Shown: positions 25,623 through 33,678, counted from the stretch's first letter. The stretch: 35,987 nucleotides of DNA from Kiritimatiellia bacterium (GCA_024405395.1 JAKSOW010000021.1:1-35987), one strand, 5' to 3'. Made by a program: numbers and translations. The notes: a model not told the origin generated them from the sequence alone.

Positions 25623-27557
25623 ATGTCTGCTGAAGATCTAGTTGGAAGCACAATTGGCTCCTATCGCGTTCTGCGTCGGCTTGGCGCAGGCGGAATGGGC
25701 GTTGTCTATGAGGTTGAGCACGCGCAGCTCGGCGTGCGGTATGCGCTCAAGGTGTTTCCTTTCGAAGGGCAGAAGGGGGAGTTCCTCCGCAAGCGTTTTG
25801 TCGCGGAGGGCAAGATCCTGGCGCGACTTTCGGTTCCGGGCGTGGTGCGCGTCTATGACATGGGCACGACGGAGACCTTTGCCTGGTTCACGATGGATTG
25901 CGTGCTTGGCGCGGATGGCGAGCCCCATACTCTGGCGGATGTCCCGCAGACGGGGGAGTCGCCAGAGGATACTGTCATCGGTTGGTATGAGGATGTTCGT
26001 CAGGCGCTGGAAGGCGTACATGCGGCTGGCGTGGTGCATCGGGACGTCAAGCTGGAGAACGTCCTGATTGACTCCGAGGGCAAGGCAAAACTGGGCGATT
26101 TCGGGATATCGCGCGTGAAGGACGAGTCCCTGCGCGCCGAGATTGCGCTCACGCGCACAATGGTGACTGGTACGTCCACAGATGCGCGGATTGTGCTGGG
26201 CACGGTGGCCTACATGGCTCCCGAAATGCGCACGGGCGGCGAAGCGGCGCCAGCTACGGACTGCTATGCGCTGGGTGTGGCCTTTTTCCGTCTGCTCACG
26301 GGAATCTGGTATGAGCCTGGACCTCGCGCCTTCGACCTGCTTGCGCCATTTGACAAGCGATGGCGGGAGGTTCTGGGGGCATTGCTGGCCACAGACCCCG
26401 CAAAGCGGACGCTGATGCCTTTTCGCACGGGACGTCGCAAGACGTTGCGGCGCTTCATTCTGGGGGCGGCGCTGGGCTCTGTGTGTGCATTACCCCTTAT
26501 TGGAGGACTCCACTATTGCCGGCACGAACCGAACGCGACGCATGAAAAGGAGGTCGTTGCACAGAAGGGGGCTTTGCCGCAAATGTCTTTGGCGCTCACG
26601 AATGGGGTCGCCATAGACTTGATCCAATGCCCGGCCGGCAAGTTCGTCATGGGAAAGGTATTTGCGGATCAGGTTAAGCACCAATTCCAGAATGGCGATC
26701 CCCAATTGGCGTGTGCGGCAGCCAAGGTGCGCGAAGTGCTGATTTCCCGTCCGTTCTGGATGTCGAAGACGCCCATCACCTGGGAGCAGTTCAAGGTTGT
26801 GACGGGGGACACGAGCTGGTGTGGGGCTGGGGCCCAGGAGATGATGGGGGGCCGTATCAAATGGCCCAAATGGTCGGCGGCAGTTGAGGCCATGGGCGGC
26901 GACAAGAGCATGTTCTTCGGCAACGCCTTGGCCGCATGCCGTTTTCTTGAGATGCTAAATGATCGCTATGCTTCGAAGTTGCCGCCCGGCACAGTTTTCC
27001 GGCTCGCAAGCGAGGCGGAGTGGGAGTATGCGCTTACGGCGGGTACGCCAGAAGTCGACAATCCGTTCCTCAAAGTCAAACTGACACCGGAAGATGAAGG
27101 GCGCCTGGGAACCGGGTGTGAGCAATGGACATCCTATCTCAAGAGCCTTCATTTGGAGATGGAGGAACCCAAGGAGTGGTTTGACGACTATTTCTGCAGA
27201 TACTGCCCACCTGGTCTTCCGGCAGCGAATCCTCCCAATGCTTGGGGATTCCATGACTTCCGCAGGGTGGACGAATGGGTTAATGATGTCATTATGCCTA
27301 TTGTCAGAACGGAATCTACCTGGGACCCGCTGCACAGAGTGGAGAAGGATCTGCCATCCTTCGAGACGGATCCGCTGAAGTATGATCGCTCAAGCACCAT
27401 CTGTAGACGACTGGTGCGCACTTCGGGACGAAACTCCCATGAGCCTAGGATGTTCCGTTGGGCCAAGAATGAGCGGGTGCATTTGGCGGCATTTCGTCTC
27501 GTCATAGGACCTGATCTGGTGAAGGAACTGCAGGAAAAGCAGTCGAAAGGCGAATGA
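25623..27557 (+). CDS. Ser/Thr protein kinase - TM - SUMF1-like sensor (copy B)
   Basis: A 644-residue transmembrane kinase with a complete catalytic core: glycine loop GAGGMGVV (21-28), lysine K43, H139-R140-D141, N146, D159-F160-G161, and the activation segment ending GTVAYMAPE (193-201). A membrane helix follows at about 277-298, then a periplasmic or extracellular SUMF1/FGE-like domain (about 305-640) with FRLASEAEWEYA and a degenerate GNVWEW-like region. Without catalytic cysteines the outer domain probably senses rather than modifies. It is the intact paralogue of the gene at 22468. With the ECF sigma factor nearby, it is the best candidate for the active signalling kinase of the locus. 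Confidence 0.92.
   Translation: MSAEDLVGSTIGSYRVLRRLGAGGMGVVYEVEHAQLGVRYALKVFPFEGQKGEFLRKRFVAEGKILARLSVPGVVRVYDMGTTETFAWFTMDCVLGADGEPHTLADVPQTGESPEDTVIGWYEDVRQALEGVHAAGVVHRDVKLENVLIDSEGKAKLGDFGISRVKDESLRAEIALTRTMVTGTSTDARIVLGTVAYMAPEMRTGGEAAPATDCYALGVAFFRLLTGIWYEPGPRAFDLLAPFDKRWREVLGALLATDPAKRTLMPFRTGRRKTLRRFILGAALGSVCALPLIGGLHYCRHEPNATHEKEVVAQKGALPQMSLALTNGVAIDLIQCPAGKFVMGKVFADQVKHQFQNGDPQLACAAAKVREVLISRPFWMSKTPITWEQFKVVTGDTSWCGAGAQEMMGGRIKWPKWSAAVEAMGGDKSMFFGNALAACRFLEMLNDRYASKLPPGTVFRLASEAEWEYALTAGTPEVDNPFLKVKLTPEDEGRLGTGCEQWTSYLKSLHLEMEEPKEWFDDYFCRYCPPGLPAANPPNAWGFHDFRRVDEWVNDVIMPIVRTESTWDPLHRVEKDLPSFETDPLKYDRSSTICRRLVRTSGRNSHEPRMFRWAKNERVHLAAFRLVIGPDLVKELQEKQSKGE
25668..26109 (+). repeat. 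Kinase N-terminal direct repeat, copy 2
   Basis: Partner of 22519-22960 (see there). The perfectly identical part here is 25668-25945. It encodes the N-lobe and most of the catalytic loop. The two copies are separated by about 2.7 kb containing the sigma factor and a membrane-protein gene. Confidence 0.93.
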
Positions 27558-27572
27558 ACAGGAACTTTGTGG

Positions 27573-27601
27573 TTGTCACAGGACATTGAATGAAGTATAA
27601 T
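27573..27601 (+). promoter_or_regulatory. Promoter, predicted leaderless
   Basis: TTGTCA (27573-27578), 17-base spacer, TATAAT (27596-27601). The predicted start site lies one base from ATG 27609, and no ribosome-binding site fits in the gap. Confidence 0.82.
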
Positions 27602-27608
27602 CTGAGCC

Positions 27609-28910
27609 ATGAAAAATCTGTTTTTAGCCGCTGTTCTGTCCTCATTGGCTTCGTTTGGCTCGGCGCTGGCGCCTTTTCCGCAGGTAGGGGATCCGTATGC
27701 GATCACCCAAGGGCCGCATGAACATCTGCTTGCCAACTATTTCGCCATTGATGCCTGGAGCCCTGACTACCGTCGGGTGATTGTGCTGGAAACGGATGTC
27801 AACGGGCGCCTCCCGGAAGCAGGGGAGCGTTGCACGCTGGGTTTTGTCGATCTCAAGGACGGCAATCGCTTCGTTCCGATCACGACGACTGCCTGTTGGA
27901 ACTTCCAGGAAGCCGCAATGGCCTTCTGGATGGACGACGACACTATCCTCTTCAATGATCTGCGGGACGGGAAATTCGTCACCGTTATCATGAACTGGCG
28001 CACCAAAGCCGAGCGCACGCTGCCAATGCCGGTCAGCGCAGTCTCCGAAGACCGCACTTGGGCGGTGTCGCTCAACTACGCGCGCCTCTCCCTGACGCGG
28101 CCCGACTACGGCTATGCGGGGCCCGGACAGGATGCGCGCGAGAGCGTGGAATGGCCGTCCGATGACGGCCTCTGGACCATGAACCTCAAGACGGGGGAGA
28201 CGAAGCTGATTCTCTCCGTCGCGCAGGGGCGTGCGCAGATGGTGCCCACGCAGGTGGTGAAGGGCAAGCCTGGGCAGCCTTTGGCCTACTACTGCCACAC
28301 GGTGATCTCCAAGGACGGCGCCAAGATCTTCTTCCTGGCGCGCAGCGTCAACTGGTTCGACAAGACGACGCACAAGGCTTCGTCCTGGGAAACGACGAGC
28401 TTCACGGTCAATCGAGACGGCACGGAGCTGCGGCGCTGCTTCAAGGATGGCTGGGCGGGTTCGCATTTCAACTGGGCGCCGGACGGCAGCCACAAGATGC
28501 TTGTCACGGCGATCTGGGATGGCGACAAGAAGGTGGGCGGCTGGCAGAAGAATGCCTGGAGCCCGGTGGAATTCACGGTAGGCGAGGAGGATAAGGTACG
28601 TCGCATCGGCGGGCCGCTCGGCGGCGTGCTGGACCTTGATTGGCATTGCGTGTACACGCCGGACGGACAGTTCATGTGCGGTGAGACGTACTGGAACAAG
28701 AACTTCGAGCGCCCCTGGGTGCTGGTGCGCCTGGCCGATGGCATGACGATGCCGCTGGGCGGATTCTTCGTGCCGCCCGCCTATCGTGGTGGCTACTGGC
28801 GTTGTGACCTGCACGCGCGTATCCGTCCGGACGGGCGGCAGATCGCCTTCAATTCCGTGCACGAGGGCTCGCGGCAGGTTTATCTGCGCGACGTGACGCC
28901 CGCGCGGTAG
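27609..28910 (+). CDS. Secreted TolB-like beta-propeller protein
   Basis: A 433-residue protein with a signal peptide (about 1-20, ending SALA). Repeated segments such as WSPDYRRVIVL, ISKDGAKIFFLAR, WAPDGSHKMLV, TPDGQFMCGE and RPDGRQIAF are TolB/WD40-like propeller blades. Such propellers occur in oligogalacturonate lyases and in binding proteins; no catalytic histidine set can be assigned with confidence. It converges with the dedA gene, their ends being 1 bp apart. It is probably a periplasmic or secreted protein of polysaccharide metabolism, by analogy with the nearby beta-helix gene only. Confidence 0.68.
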   Translation: MKNLFLAAVLSSLASFGSALAPFPQVGDPYAITQGPHEHLLANYFAIDAWSPDYRRVIVLETDVNGRLPEAGERCTLGFVDLKDGNRFVPITTTACWNFQEAAMAFWMDDDTILFNDLRDGKFVTVIMNWRTKAERTLPMPVSAVSEDRTWAVSLNYARLSLTRPDYGYAGPGQDARESVEWPSDDGLWTMNLKTGETKLILSVAQGRAQMVPTQVVKGKPGQPLAYYCHTVISKDGAKIFFLARSVNWFDKTTHKASSWETTSFTVNRDGTELRRCFKDGWAGSHFNWAPDGSHKMLVTAIWDGDKKVGGWQKNAWSPVEFTVGEEDKVRRIGGPLGGVLDLDWHCVYTPDGQFMCGETYWNKNFERPWVLVRLADGMTMPLGGFFVPPAYRGGYWRCDLHARIRPDGRQIAFNSVHEGSRQVYLRDVTPAR

Positions 28911-28911
28911 C

Positions 28912-29592
28912 TTAAGCGCTGGGCGTTGCGCTTTTGCGCATCACCAGCTTGGAGACGAGGATGTAGGCTACGGCCAGCACCACGCCGCCGAGAATCATCC
29001 ACACGAGATGGGCGTCCACAAGCGCTTTGCCCTTGTGCACCAGCTCAAGATAGGTGATGTCACCCGCCGTGCGCCCGAGCGCATAGCCTGTGCCGGCCAG
29101 CACAGCCGTCCAGATGCCAGCGCCCAGGCCCGTGAAGAACGTGAATTTCCCCAGCGGCATGCCGGAGAGTCCGGCCGGAATCGAGATGAGCTGGCGGATG
29201 ACGGGGATGAGGCGGCAGATGAACGTCGTCACTGCCCCGTACTTGTTGAACACCTCTTCGGCTCGGTCCAGCGCTTCTGGCTTCACGAAGAACCATTTCC
29301 CGTATTTGCGCAGGAAGGGCTCGCCCAAGGCGCGTGAGAGATAGTAGTTGAAGTAGGCGCCGGCCAGAGAGCCCAGAAGGCCAACGACAATCGCCAAGAC
29401 GAGGTCGGGTACCGGCGCGTGCAGGGACAGTTCGCCGCGGGCGGCGAGGAAGCCTGCCGGGAGCATCACGATTTCGCTGGGGAAGGGCACAAAGGAGCTT
29501 TCCACGGCCATGAAGGCGAAGATGAAGGCATAGCCCCAGAGCGGAGCCAGGGCGGCAAAGGTGTCGAGGTGGGCGGCAAGCTGGTCAAGCAT
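28912..29592 (-). CDS. DedA-family membrane protein
   Basis: A 226-residue integral membrane protein of the DedA/SNARE-associated family, thought to act as lipid-carrier flippases or in membrane homeostasis. Diagnostic motifs are ESSFVPFPSE, the glycine-rich GLLGSLAGAYFNYYLSRALG, and the amphipathic re-entrant FICRLIPVIRQLISIPAG. It starts 11 bp after the stop of the beta-helix gene on the same strand, with AAGGAC overlapping that stop, so the two are probably cotranscribed. Confidence 0.92.
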   Translation of the reverse strand: MLDQLAAHLDTFAALAPLWGYAFIFAFMAVESSFVPFPSEIVMLPAGFLAARGELSLHAPVPDLVLAIVVGLLGSLAGAYFNYYLSRALGEPFLRKYGKWFFVKPEALDRAEEVFNKYGAVTTFICRLIPVIRQLISIPAGLSGMPLGKFTFFTGLGAGIWTAVLAGTGYALGRTAGDITYLELVHKGKALVDAHLVWMILGGVVLAVAYILVSKLVMRKSATPSA

Positions 29593-29603
29593 GGCAAAAG
29601 TCC

Positions 29604-31130
29604 TTACTGGCGGGTGATCTTGAGATTGCGGAAAAGGTGGGGATTGGAGCAGGTCTGAAGCGCCTTGCCGCTTGTGGTCGTAACGTTCTTCAGCACGACC
29701 TCCTCAGTGGGATGGTAGTGGAATTTCTCCTCGGCTGTGTCAGTGGTCTGCTTGTTGTAGTCGGCGAAGATGAAGGGGCCCACGGTGGCAGAGGAGGCCT
29801 GCTCATCTTCGATTTTCAGTCCGTCAAGAGTGACTTTGCGCGGCATATAGCAGGTATAGCCGAAGTCATGCAGGCCGCGGTTCCAGGCATTGATGAGGCG
29901 CACGGGGCGCTTGGGGTTCTTCCTCGGCTTGAAAACGCAATTGCGGATGATGAATTCGCCTTCCCAGGTGCAGCCGTAGTCGGGTCGCAGATTGATGAGA
30001 TTGCTTCCCTCGACAGTCGTGTTCTCCACCAGCAGAGTGCCGGTTCCGATCGCATTGATGCCCACATAGCCCAGATGCGAATTGCGGATCGTGGCGTTGC
30101 CCACGCCCATGTGGGCGTCAAAACGCGAGATGGTGCAGTTGTCGAGCAGCAGATCGCGGCAGAAATTGGAGCCGAAAAGGCCCCAATAGGCCGAATCGTT
30201 GATGTCGGTCGTCTGGCGGCAGTTCACGAAAGACACGCGAATGGACGTGTTGGCGCCGAGATCGTAGGACCCCATGCCCACCTTCACGCCGGCATTGCCG
30301 ATGGTGTAATAGGTCTTATGCGCCGTCAGCAGGCAGTCGCGGATGGTCACATCGGCCGCTTCCTGGACATTGAGGAAGCTGCTGTAGGGGGCGCCATGGT
30401 CCAGTTCGCCTGTCACATAATGGGTGAGGCCCATAAGCGTGGTGTTGGCGCGCTTTATCAGGAAGTTGCGCTTGTAGTAGGTGTAGCGCGATTCCGCCTG
30501 GTTGGCGCGGGTGGTGAAGATGCCGCCTTTCACTGTGATGGGCTTCGTATCCAGAGGGTAGGCGATCAGTTCCGAGACAGTGGCCAAGTCCTGGCGAATG
30601 GGGGTGGTGGCGTCGATGGTGCCGTCGGCCGCCACGAGGAAGGTCTCCTGCTGGGGCACGCCATTGTTCTGGTTGGCGCCTTCGCGGATGTAGTGCTTGA
30701 CTTTCCTGTTCTTCGCCACCATCAGGCATGGCCCCGGCAGCGTCGCCTCCAGACGCGTCTGGCCGCGCGTGAGCGACGGAATGCCTTTGACGGAGAAGCA
30801 CGGCGTGGTGGGCCGTATCTGGAAGAGCTCGTGATCGCGGTCCTTGAGCGGCAGTACGGTGTCGTCGATGATGAATTTCGCCTGACCGAAGTCCACGTCG
30901 GTCTGGATGATGGCGGTTTTAGTGGTGGCGCCGATGTAGTAGGTCTTGGCGTCGTTGGCCTTGATGGGAAGGCCTTTGGCGTTTGCGGCGGCATGCGCGG
31001 CCACAATGGCCGGCATGTCATCGGTCTTGCCGTCGCCAATGGCGCCGAATTCCTCGTAGGTGACAAAATCTGCCGCCATGGAGAGCAGCGGAATGAGTGC
31101 CGTCAGGCTGAAGAGTCCAAATCTGTTCAT
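29604..31130 (-). CDS. Secreted right-handed beta-helix (pectate-lyase-like) protein
   Basis: A 508-residue protein with a signal peptide (MNRFGLFSLTALIPLLSMA) and then the Pectate_lyase_3-type start EEFGAIGDGKTDDMPAI, typical of beta-helix glycosidases and lyases. Later repeats such as DVTIRDCLLTAHKT, DLLLDNCTISR, NATIRNSHLG, TLLVENTTVEG and FIIRNCVF are beta-helix rungs. The catalytic residues cannot be identified, so polysaccharide lyase or hydrolase activity is unproven. ATG 31130 is chosen for the GGAG ribosome-binding site and the signal peptide; the longer open frame to 31442 crosses the promoters. Confidence 0.82.
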   Translation of the reverse strand: MNRFGLFSLTALIPLLSMAADFVTYEEFGAIGDGKTDDMPAIVAAHAAANAKGLPIKANDAKTYYIGATTKTAIIQTDVDFGQAKFIIDDTVLPLKDRDHELFQIRPTTPCFSVKGIPSLTRGQTRLEATLPGPCLMVAKNRKVKHYIREGANQNNGVPQQETFLVAADGTIDATTPIRQDLATVSELIAYPLDTKPITVKGGIFTTRANQAESRYTYYKRNFLIKRANTTLMGLTHYVTGELDHGAPYSSFLNVQEAADVTIRDCLLTAHKTYYTIGNAGVKVGMGSYDLGANTSIRVSFVNCRQTTDINDSAYWGLFGSNFCRDLLLDNCTISRFDAHMGVGNATIRNSHLGYVGINAIGTGTLLVENTTVEGSNLINLRPDYGCTWEGEFIIRNCVFKPRKNPKRPVRLINAWNRGLHDFGYTCYMPRKVTLDGLKIEDEQASSATVGPFIFADYNKQTTDTAEEKFHYHPTEEVVLKNVTTTSGKALQTCSNPHLFRNLKITRQ

Positions 31131-31150
31131 GTCTATTTCTCCGTGGGAGT

Positions 31151-31179
31151 ATTCTACCTTATTCCGCCCATGATTACAA
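31151..31179 (-). promoter_or_regulatory. Promoter of beta-helix-dedA unit
   Basis: Read on the minus strand: TTGTAA (31179-31174), 17-base spacer, TAGAAT (31156-31151), with the start codon about 20 bases further on. It is back-to-back with the csoR promoter. Confidence 0.72.
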
Positions 31180-31199
31180 CCCACAACGCAGGCGGGCGC

Positions 31200-31229
31200 T
31201 TGACATACCCTACGGGGGTATGGTATAAT
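31200..31229 (+). promoter_or_regulatory. Promoter of csoR-efflux operon
   Basis: TTGACA (31200-31205), 18-base spacer, TATAAT (31224-31229) with TGG extending the -10. The spacer is filled by the CsoR-type operator, so a bound repressor would occlude polymerase. Confidence 0.88.
31205..31221. promoter_or_regulatory. CsoR-type copper operator
   Basis: Inverted repeat ATACCC-N5-GGGTAT with a G-rich centre (TACGGGGG). It agrees closely with the GC-rich dyads bound by CsoR repressors, including, as recalled, the Bacillus copZA operator. It precedes a csoR-family gene, implying autoregulation relieved by Cu(I). Confidence 0.82.
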
Positions 31230-31263
31230 CTGCCACGCTATGAGAACAAAGGAAACGACGACA

Positions 31264-31515
31264 ATGCTGACCCTTCGTCTGAACAAGCTGATCGGGCAGC
31301 TCAACGGAATCAAGAAGATGATAGAGGACGGCGCAGCCTGCGAGGATGTGCTTACGCAGATGAACGCCGTCAATGGCGCCTTGCATAAGCTGTCCTTCCT
31401 GATGCTGGAGGCGCATGTGCGGCATTGCGTGCGCGAAGGCATGGAGAATGGGCAGGCCGACGAGACGATCGAATCCCTGGCCGAGGCGATTGAAAGCTTC
31501 TCGAAGATGGCGTAG
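31264..31515 (+). CDS. csoR: CsoR-family metal-sensing repressor
   Basis: An 83-residue all-helical repressor (DUF156/CsoR/RcnR/FrmR family) beginning RLNKLIGQLNGIKKMIE. The Cu(I) ligand set is C26, H51 and C55, and the spacing (25 then 4 residues) is the same as in mycobacterial CsoR (C36, H61, C65), supporting copper rather than nickel or formaldehyde sensing. ATG 31264 has AAAGGA upstream; ATG 31240, 4 bases from the predicted start of transcription, is a possible alternative adding eight residues. It should repress itself and the efflux permease gene 10 bp downstream through the operator in their promoter. Confidence 0.92.
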   Translation: MLTLRLNKLIGQLNGIKKMIEDGAACEDVLTQMNAVNGALHKLSFLMLEAHVRHCVREGMENGQADETIESLAEAIESFSKMA

Positions 31516-31525
31516 GAGGTAACTT

Positions 31526-32587
31526 ATGTCTGCATTTGTTGCTTTCTGGAATGTCTTGGCGATGATGGCGCCTTGGCTGCTGGGCGGCTTCCTGCTGGCG
31601 GGCATCATCTCGGTGCTGATGCCGAGGGAGTGGGTGGTGCGGGCCATGGGGCGTTCGCGGGGATGGCGTGGTGTGCTTAACGCGGTTTTGATCGGCGTGC
31701 CGCTGCCAATCTGTTCGTGTGGCGTGTTGCCCCTTACGGCCGGATTACGCAAAGCCGGAGCAGGAAGGGGGGCTGTGGCCGGGTTTCTGATCTCCACGCC
31801 GCAGACGGGCGTGGATTCGGTGCTGGCCACCTATTCGCTACTGGGGCTGCTCTTTGCGGTGGTCCGCCCGCTGGCAGCGTTCCTGACGGGAATTGTGGGT
31901 GGTGTTGTGGTGGACTGGATGACGATGGCGGATGAGAAGCCTGCTGCGGAGAGTTGCTGCTGCCATTGCCATGAGAAGCGGGAGTCGGCGCACGCCTGCT
32001 GCTGTGCTGATGAGGAAGCCGCCGTGCAAGGCAATGTGGTCGTGCGGGTGTTGCGCACGGCGTACGGCGAGCTGCTGGGGGAGATGGTTTGGCCGCTGGT
32101 GCTGGGCCTGGTGATTGCGGCCCTGCTGACGGCCTTTGTGCCGGAGAACTTCTTTGCGACGGCTTTTGGTGGTAATGACTGGCTGGCCATGCCAGTGATG
32201 ATTGTGGTGGGTTTCCCCATGTATGTCTGTTCCACCGCCTCCATTCCCATTGCGGTGTCGCTCATCCTGAAGGGGCTCTCGCCGGGGGCTGCCTTTGTCT
32301 TCCTGATGGTCGGCCCAGCCATCAATGCGGCGTCTTTGGCCACGGTTTCGACCCTGATCGGAAGACGGGCGGCGGTGGCCTATGCGCTGGTGATTGCCCT
32401 TGGGGCGCTCATTTGCGGGATAATCATCAATTTGCTGCCTTTTGAATTGTTGCCGCATGTGGCGTCGTGCTGTGCGGGGGAACATGTGACGGCAGTTGAG
32501 CACGTCGCGGCGTTGGCGCTGGTATTGCTCATCTTGCATCATCTTCTGCCTAATGACCGTAAAAAGGGGTGCTGCTGCGGCGGCTGA
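31526..32587 (+). CDS. SO_0444-type Cu/Zn efflux permease
   Basis: A 353-residue inner-membrane permease related to YraQ/ArsP-type (DUF318) transporters, specifically the SO_0444-like group named Cu/Zn efflux transporters. About eight membrane segments; conserved PLPICSCGVLPL (C63, C65) and GFLISTPQTGVDS. A metal-binding cytoplasmic loop is rich in Cys/His (C144-C146, H147, C148, H149, H156, C158-C160), and the C-terminus ends in CCCGG. AGGAGGT at 31514-31520 precedes ATG 31526. The gene is immediately behind csoR in one operon, supporting copper or related soft-metal export. Confidence 0.9.
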   Translation: MSAFVAFWNVLAMMAPWLLGGFLLAGIISVLMPREWVVRAMGRSRGWRGVLNAVLIGVPLPICSCGVLPLTAGLRKAGAGRGAVAGFLISTPQTGVDSVLATYSLLGLLFAVVRPLAAFLTGIVGGVVVDWMTMADEKPAAESCCCHCHEKRESAHACCCADEEAAVQGNVVVRVLRTAYGELLGEMVWPLVLGLVIAALLTAFVPENFFATAFGGNDWLAMPVMIVVGFPMYVCSTASIPIAVSLILKGLSPGAAFVFLMVGPAINAASLATVSTLIGRRAAVAYALVIALGALICGIIINLLPFELLPHVASCCAGEHVTAVEHVAALALVLLILHHLLPNDRKKGCCCGG

Positions 32588-32609
32588 GGCGTAGTGTCGC
32601 CAACTGTAG

Positions 32610-32638
32610 TTGCGGATGGGGCATGTTTGTGGTATAGT
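32610..32638 (+). promoter_or_regulatory. Promoter of Fe-S flavoprotein-crcB unit
   Basis: TTGCGG (32610-32615), 17-base spacer, TATAGT (32633-32638) extended by TGG. The leader is about 50 bases, with AGAGGAAGG before ATG 32697. Confidence 0.75.
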
Positions 32639-32696
32639 ATGGCCAATACGCGCTGGGCTGCGTGGCTTGGATTCACTAGAAGAGGAAGGTGTTGAG

Positions 32697-33317
32697 ATGA
32701 AGGTTCTGCTGGTCAATGGTTCTCCGCATGAGCATGGGTGCACGCGGGCGGCTTTGGATGAGGTGGCGAAGGAGCTGGCGGTACAGGGTGTCGAGAGCGA
32801 GATCTTCTGGCTGGGGATGGATCCGCTGGCAGGCTGCATCGGCTGTGGATCTTGCCGCCAGACGGGCAAATGCTTCCGGGATGACTGCGTGAATGCGTTT
32901 GTCGAAAAGGCGGCGCAGGCGGATGGCTTTGTCTTCGGTACGCCGGTTCATTGGGCGTCGGCCTCGGGTGCCATCACGAGCTTCATGGACCGCGTGTTCT
33001 TCTCGGCGGGCGGCAGACTGCGCGGCAAGCCGGCGGCGTGCGTCGCTTCGGCGCGGCGCGCGGGCACGACGGCCACGCTCGATCAGCGGATGAAGTACTG
33101 CTACATCCGCGGTCTGCCGATCGTCCCCTCGCAGTATTGGGCGATGGTTCACGGCGCCAAGGCCGAGGACGTGGCGCAGGACCTGGAAGGCCTTCAGATC
33201 ATGCGTTCGCTCGCGAAGTACATGGCGTGGATGCTCAAGTGCTTTGCTGCAGGCAAGGCGGCGGGGCTTGAGGTGCCGACGCTCGAACCGACGGTTCGCA
33301 CCAATTTCGTGCGCTGA
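32697..33317 (+). CDS. Iron-sulfur flavoprotein / NAD(P)H-dependent FMN reductase
   Basis: A 206-residue flavodoxin-fold protein: VNGSPHEHGCTR at 6-17 is the FMN phosphate loop, and FGTPVHWASASGA at 80-92 contacts the isoalloxazine. The compact motif C47-x2-C50-x2-C53-x5-C59 (GCIGCGSCRQTGKC) matches the 4Fe-4S ligand pattern of archaeal and anaerobe iron-sulfur flavoproteins (Isf). Such enzymes move electrons between ferredoxin and O2, peroxide or other acceptors. It is cotranscribed with crcB (1-bp gap). Confidence 0.88.
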   Translation: MKVLLVNGSPHEHGCTRAALDEVAKELAVQGVESEIFWLGMDPLAGCIGCGSCRQTGKCFRDDCVNAFVEKAAQADGFVFGTPVHWASASGAITSFMDRVFFSAGGRLRGKPAACVASARRAGTTATLDQRMKYCYIRGLPIVPSQYWAMVHGAKAEDVAQDLEGLQIMRSLAKYMAWMLKCFAAGKAAGLEVPTLEPTVRTNFVR

Positions 33318-33318
33318 C

Positions 33319-33678
33319 ATGACGGCGCTTTATGTAGCCCTGGGCAGCGCATTGGGCGGCCTGTGCCGCTATGCCGTCTCCCAGGCCCTCAATTCCGCGG
33401 CCGGCTTCCCCTGGGGGACGCTGGCTGTGAATGTACTGGGGTCGCTTGCCATTGGCGCATTGTCGGGCTGGCTGGCGCAGGGAGCCGCGGGGGCGGCGGC
33501 CATCCGGGCCTTTGCCGTGGTTGGCTTCTGCGGCGGCTTCACCACGTTCTCCACGTTCTCGAACGAGGCCTTTCGCCTGATGGATGGCGGGCAGTGGGGG
33601 CTGATGGCGTTGTACGTCGGCCTTTCCGTGCTGGCGGGTCTGGGAGCTGTGGCGCTGGGCTATATGATCTCGCGCTAA
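33319..33678 (+). CDS. crcB: Fluoride channel CrcB/Fluc
   Basis: A 119-residue four-helix fluoride channel. ALGGLCRYAVS, GTLAVNVLGS and GFCGGFTTFSTFSNE are the family's signature segments. It probably works as a dual-topology homodimer. It directly follows the Fe-S flavoprotein gene. No fluoride riboswitch is evident upstream, where the sequence is coding. Confidence 0.93.
   Translation: MTALYVALGSALGGLCRYAVSQALNSAAGFPWGTLAVNVLGSLAIGALSGWLAQGAAGAAAIRAFAVVGFCGGFTTFSTFSNEAFRLMDGGQWGLMALYVGLSVLAGLGAVALGYMISR

Noticed and set aside
29637..31388. 583-codon open frame on the plus strand
   Set aside because: Antisense to the beta-helix gene, which has a signal peptide, ribosome-binding site and promoter; it also runs across the divergent promoters.
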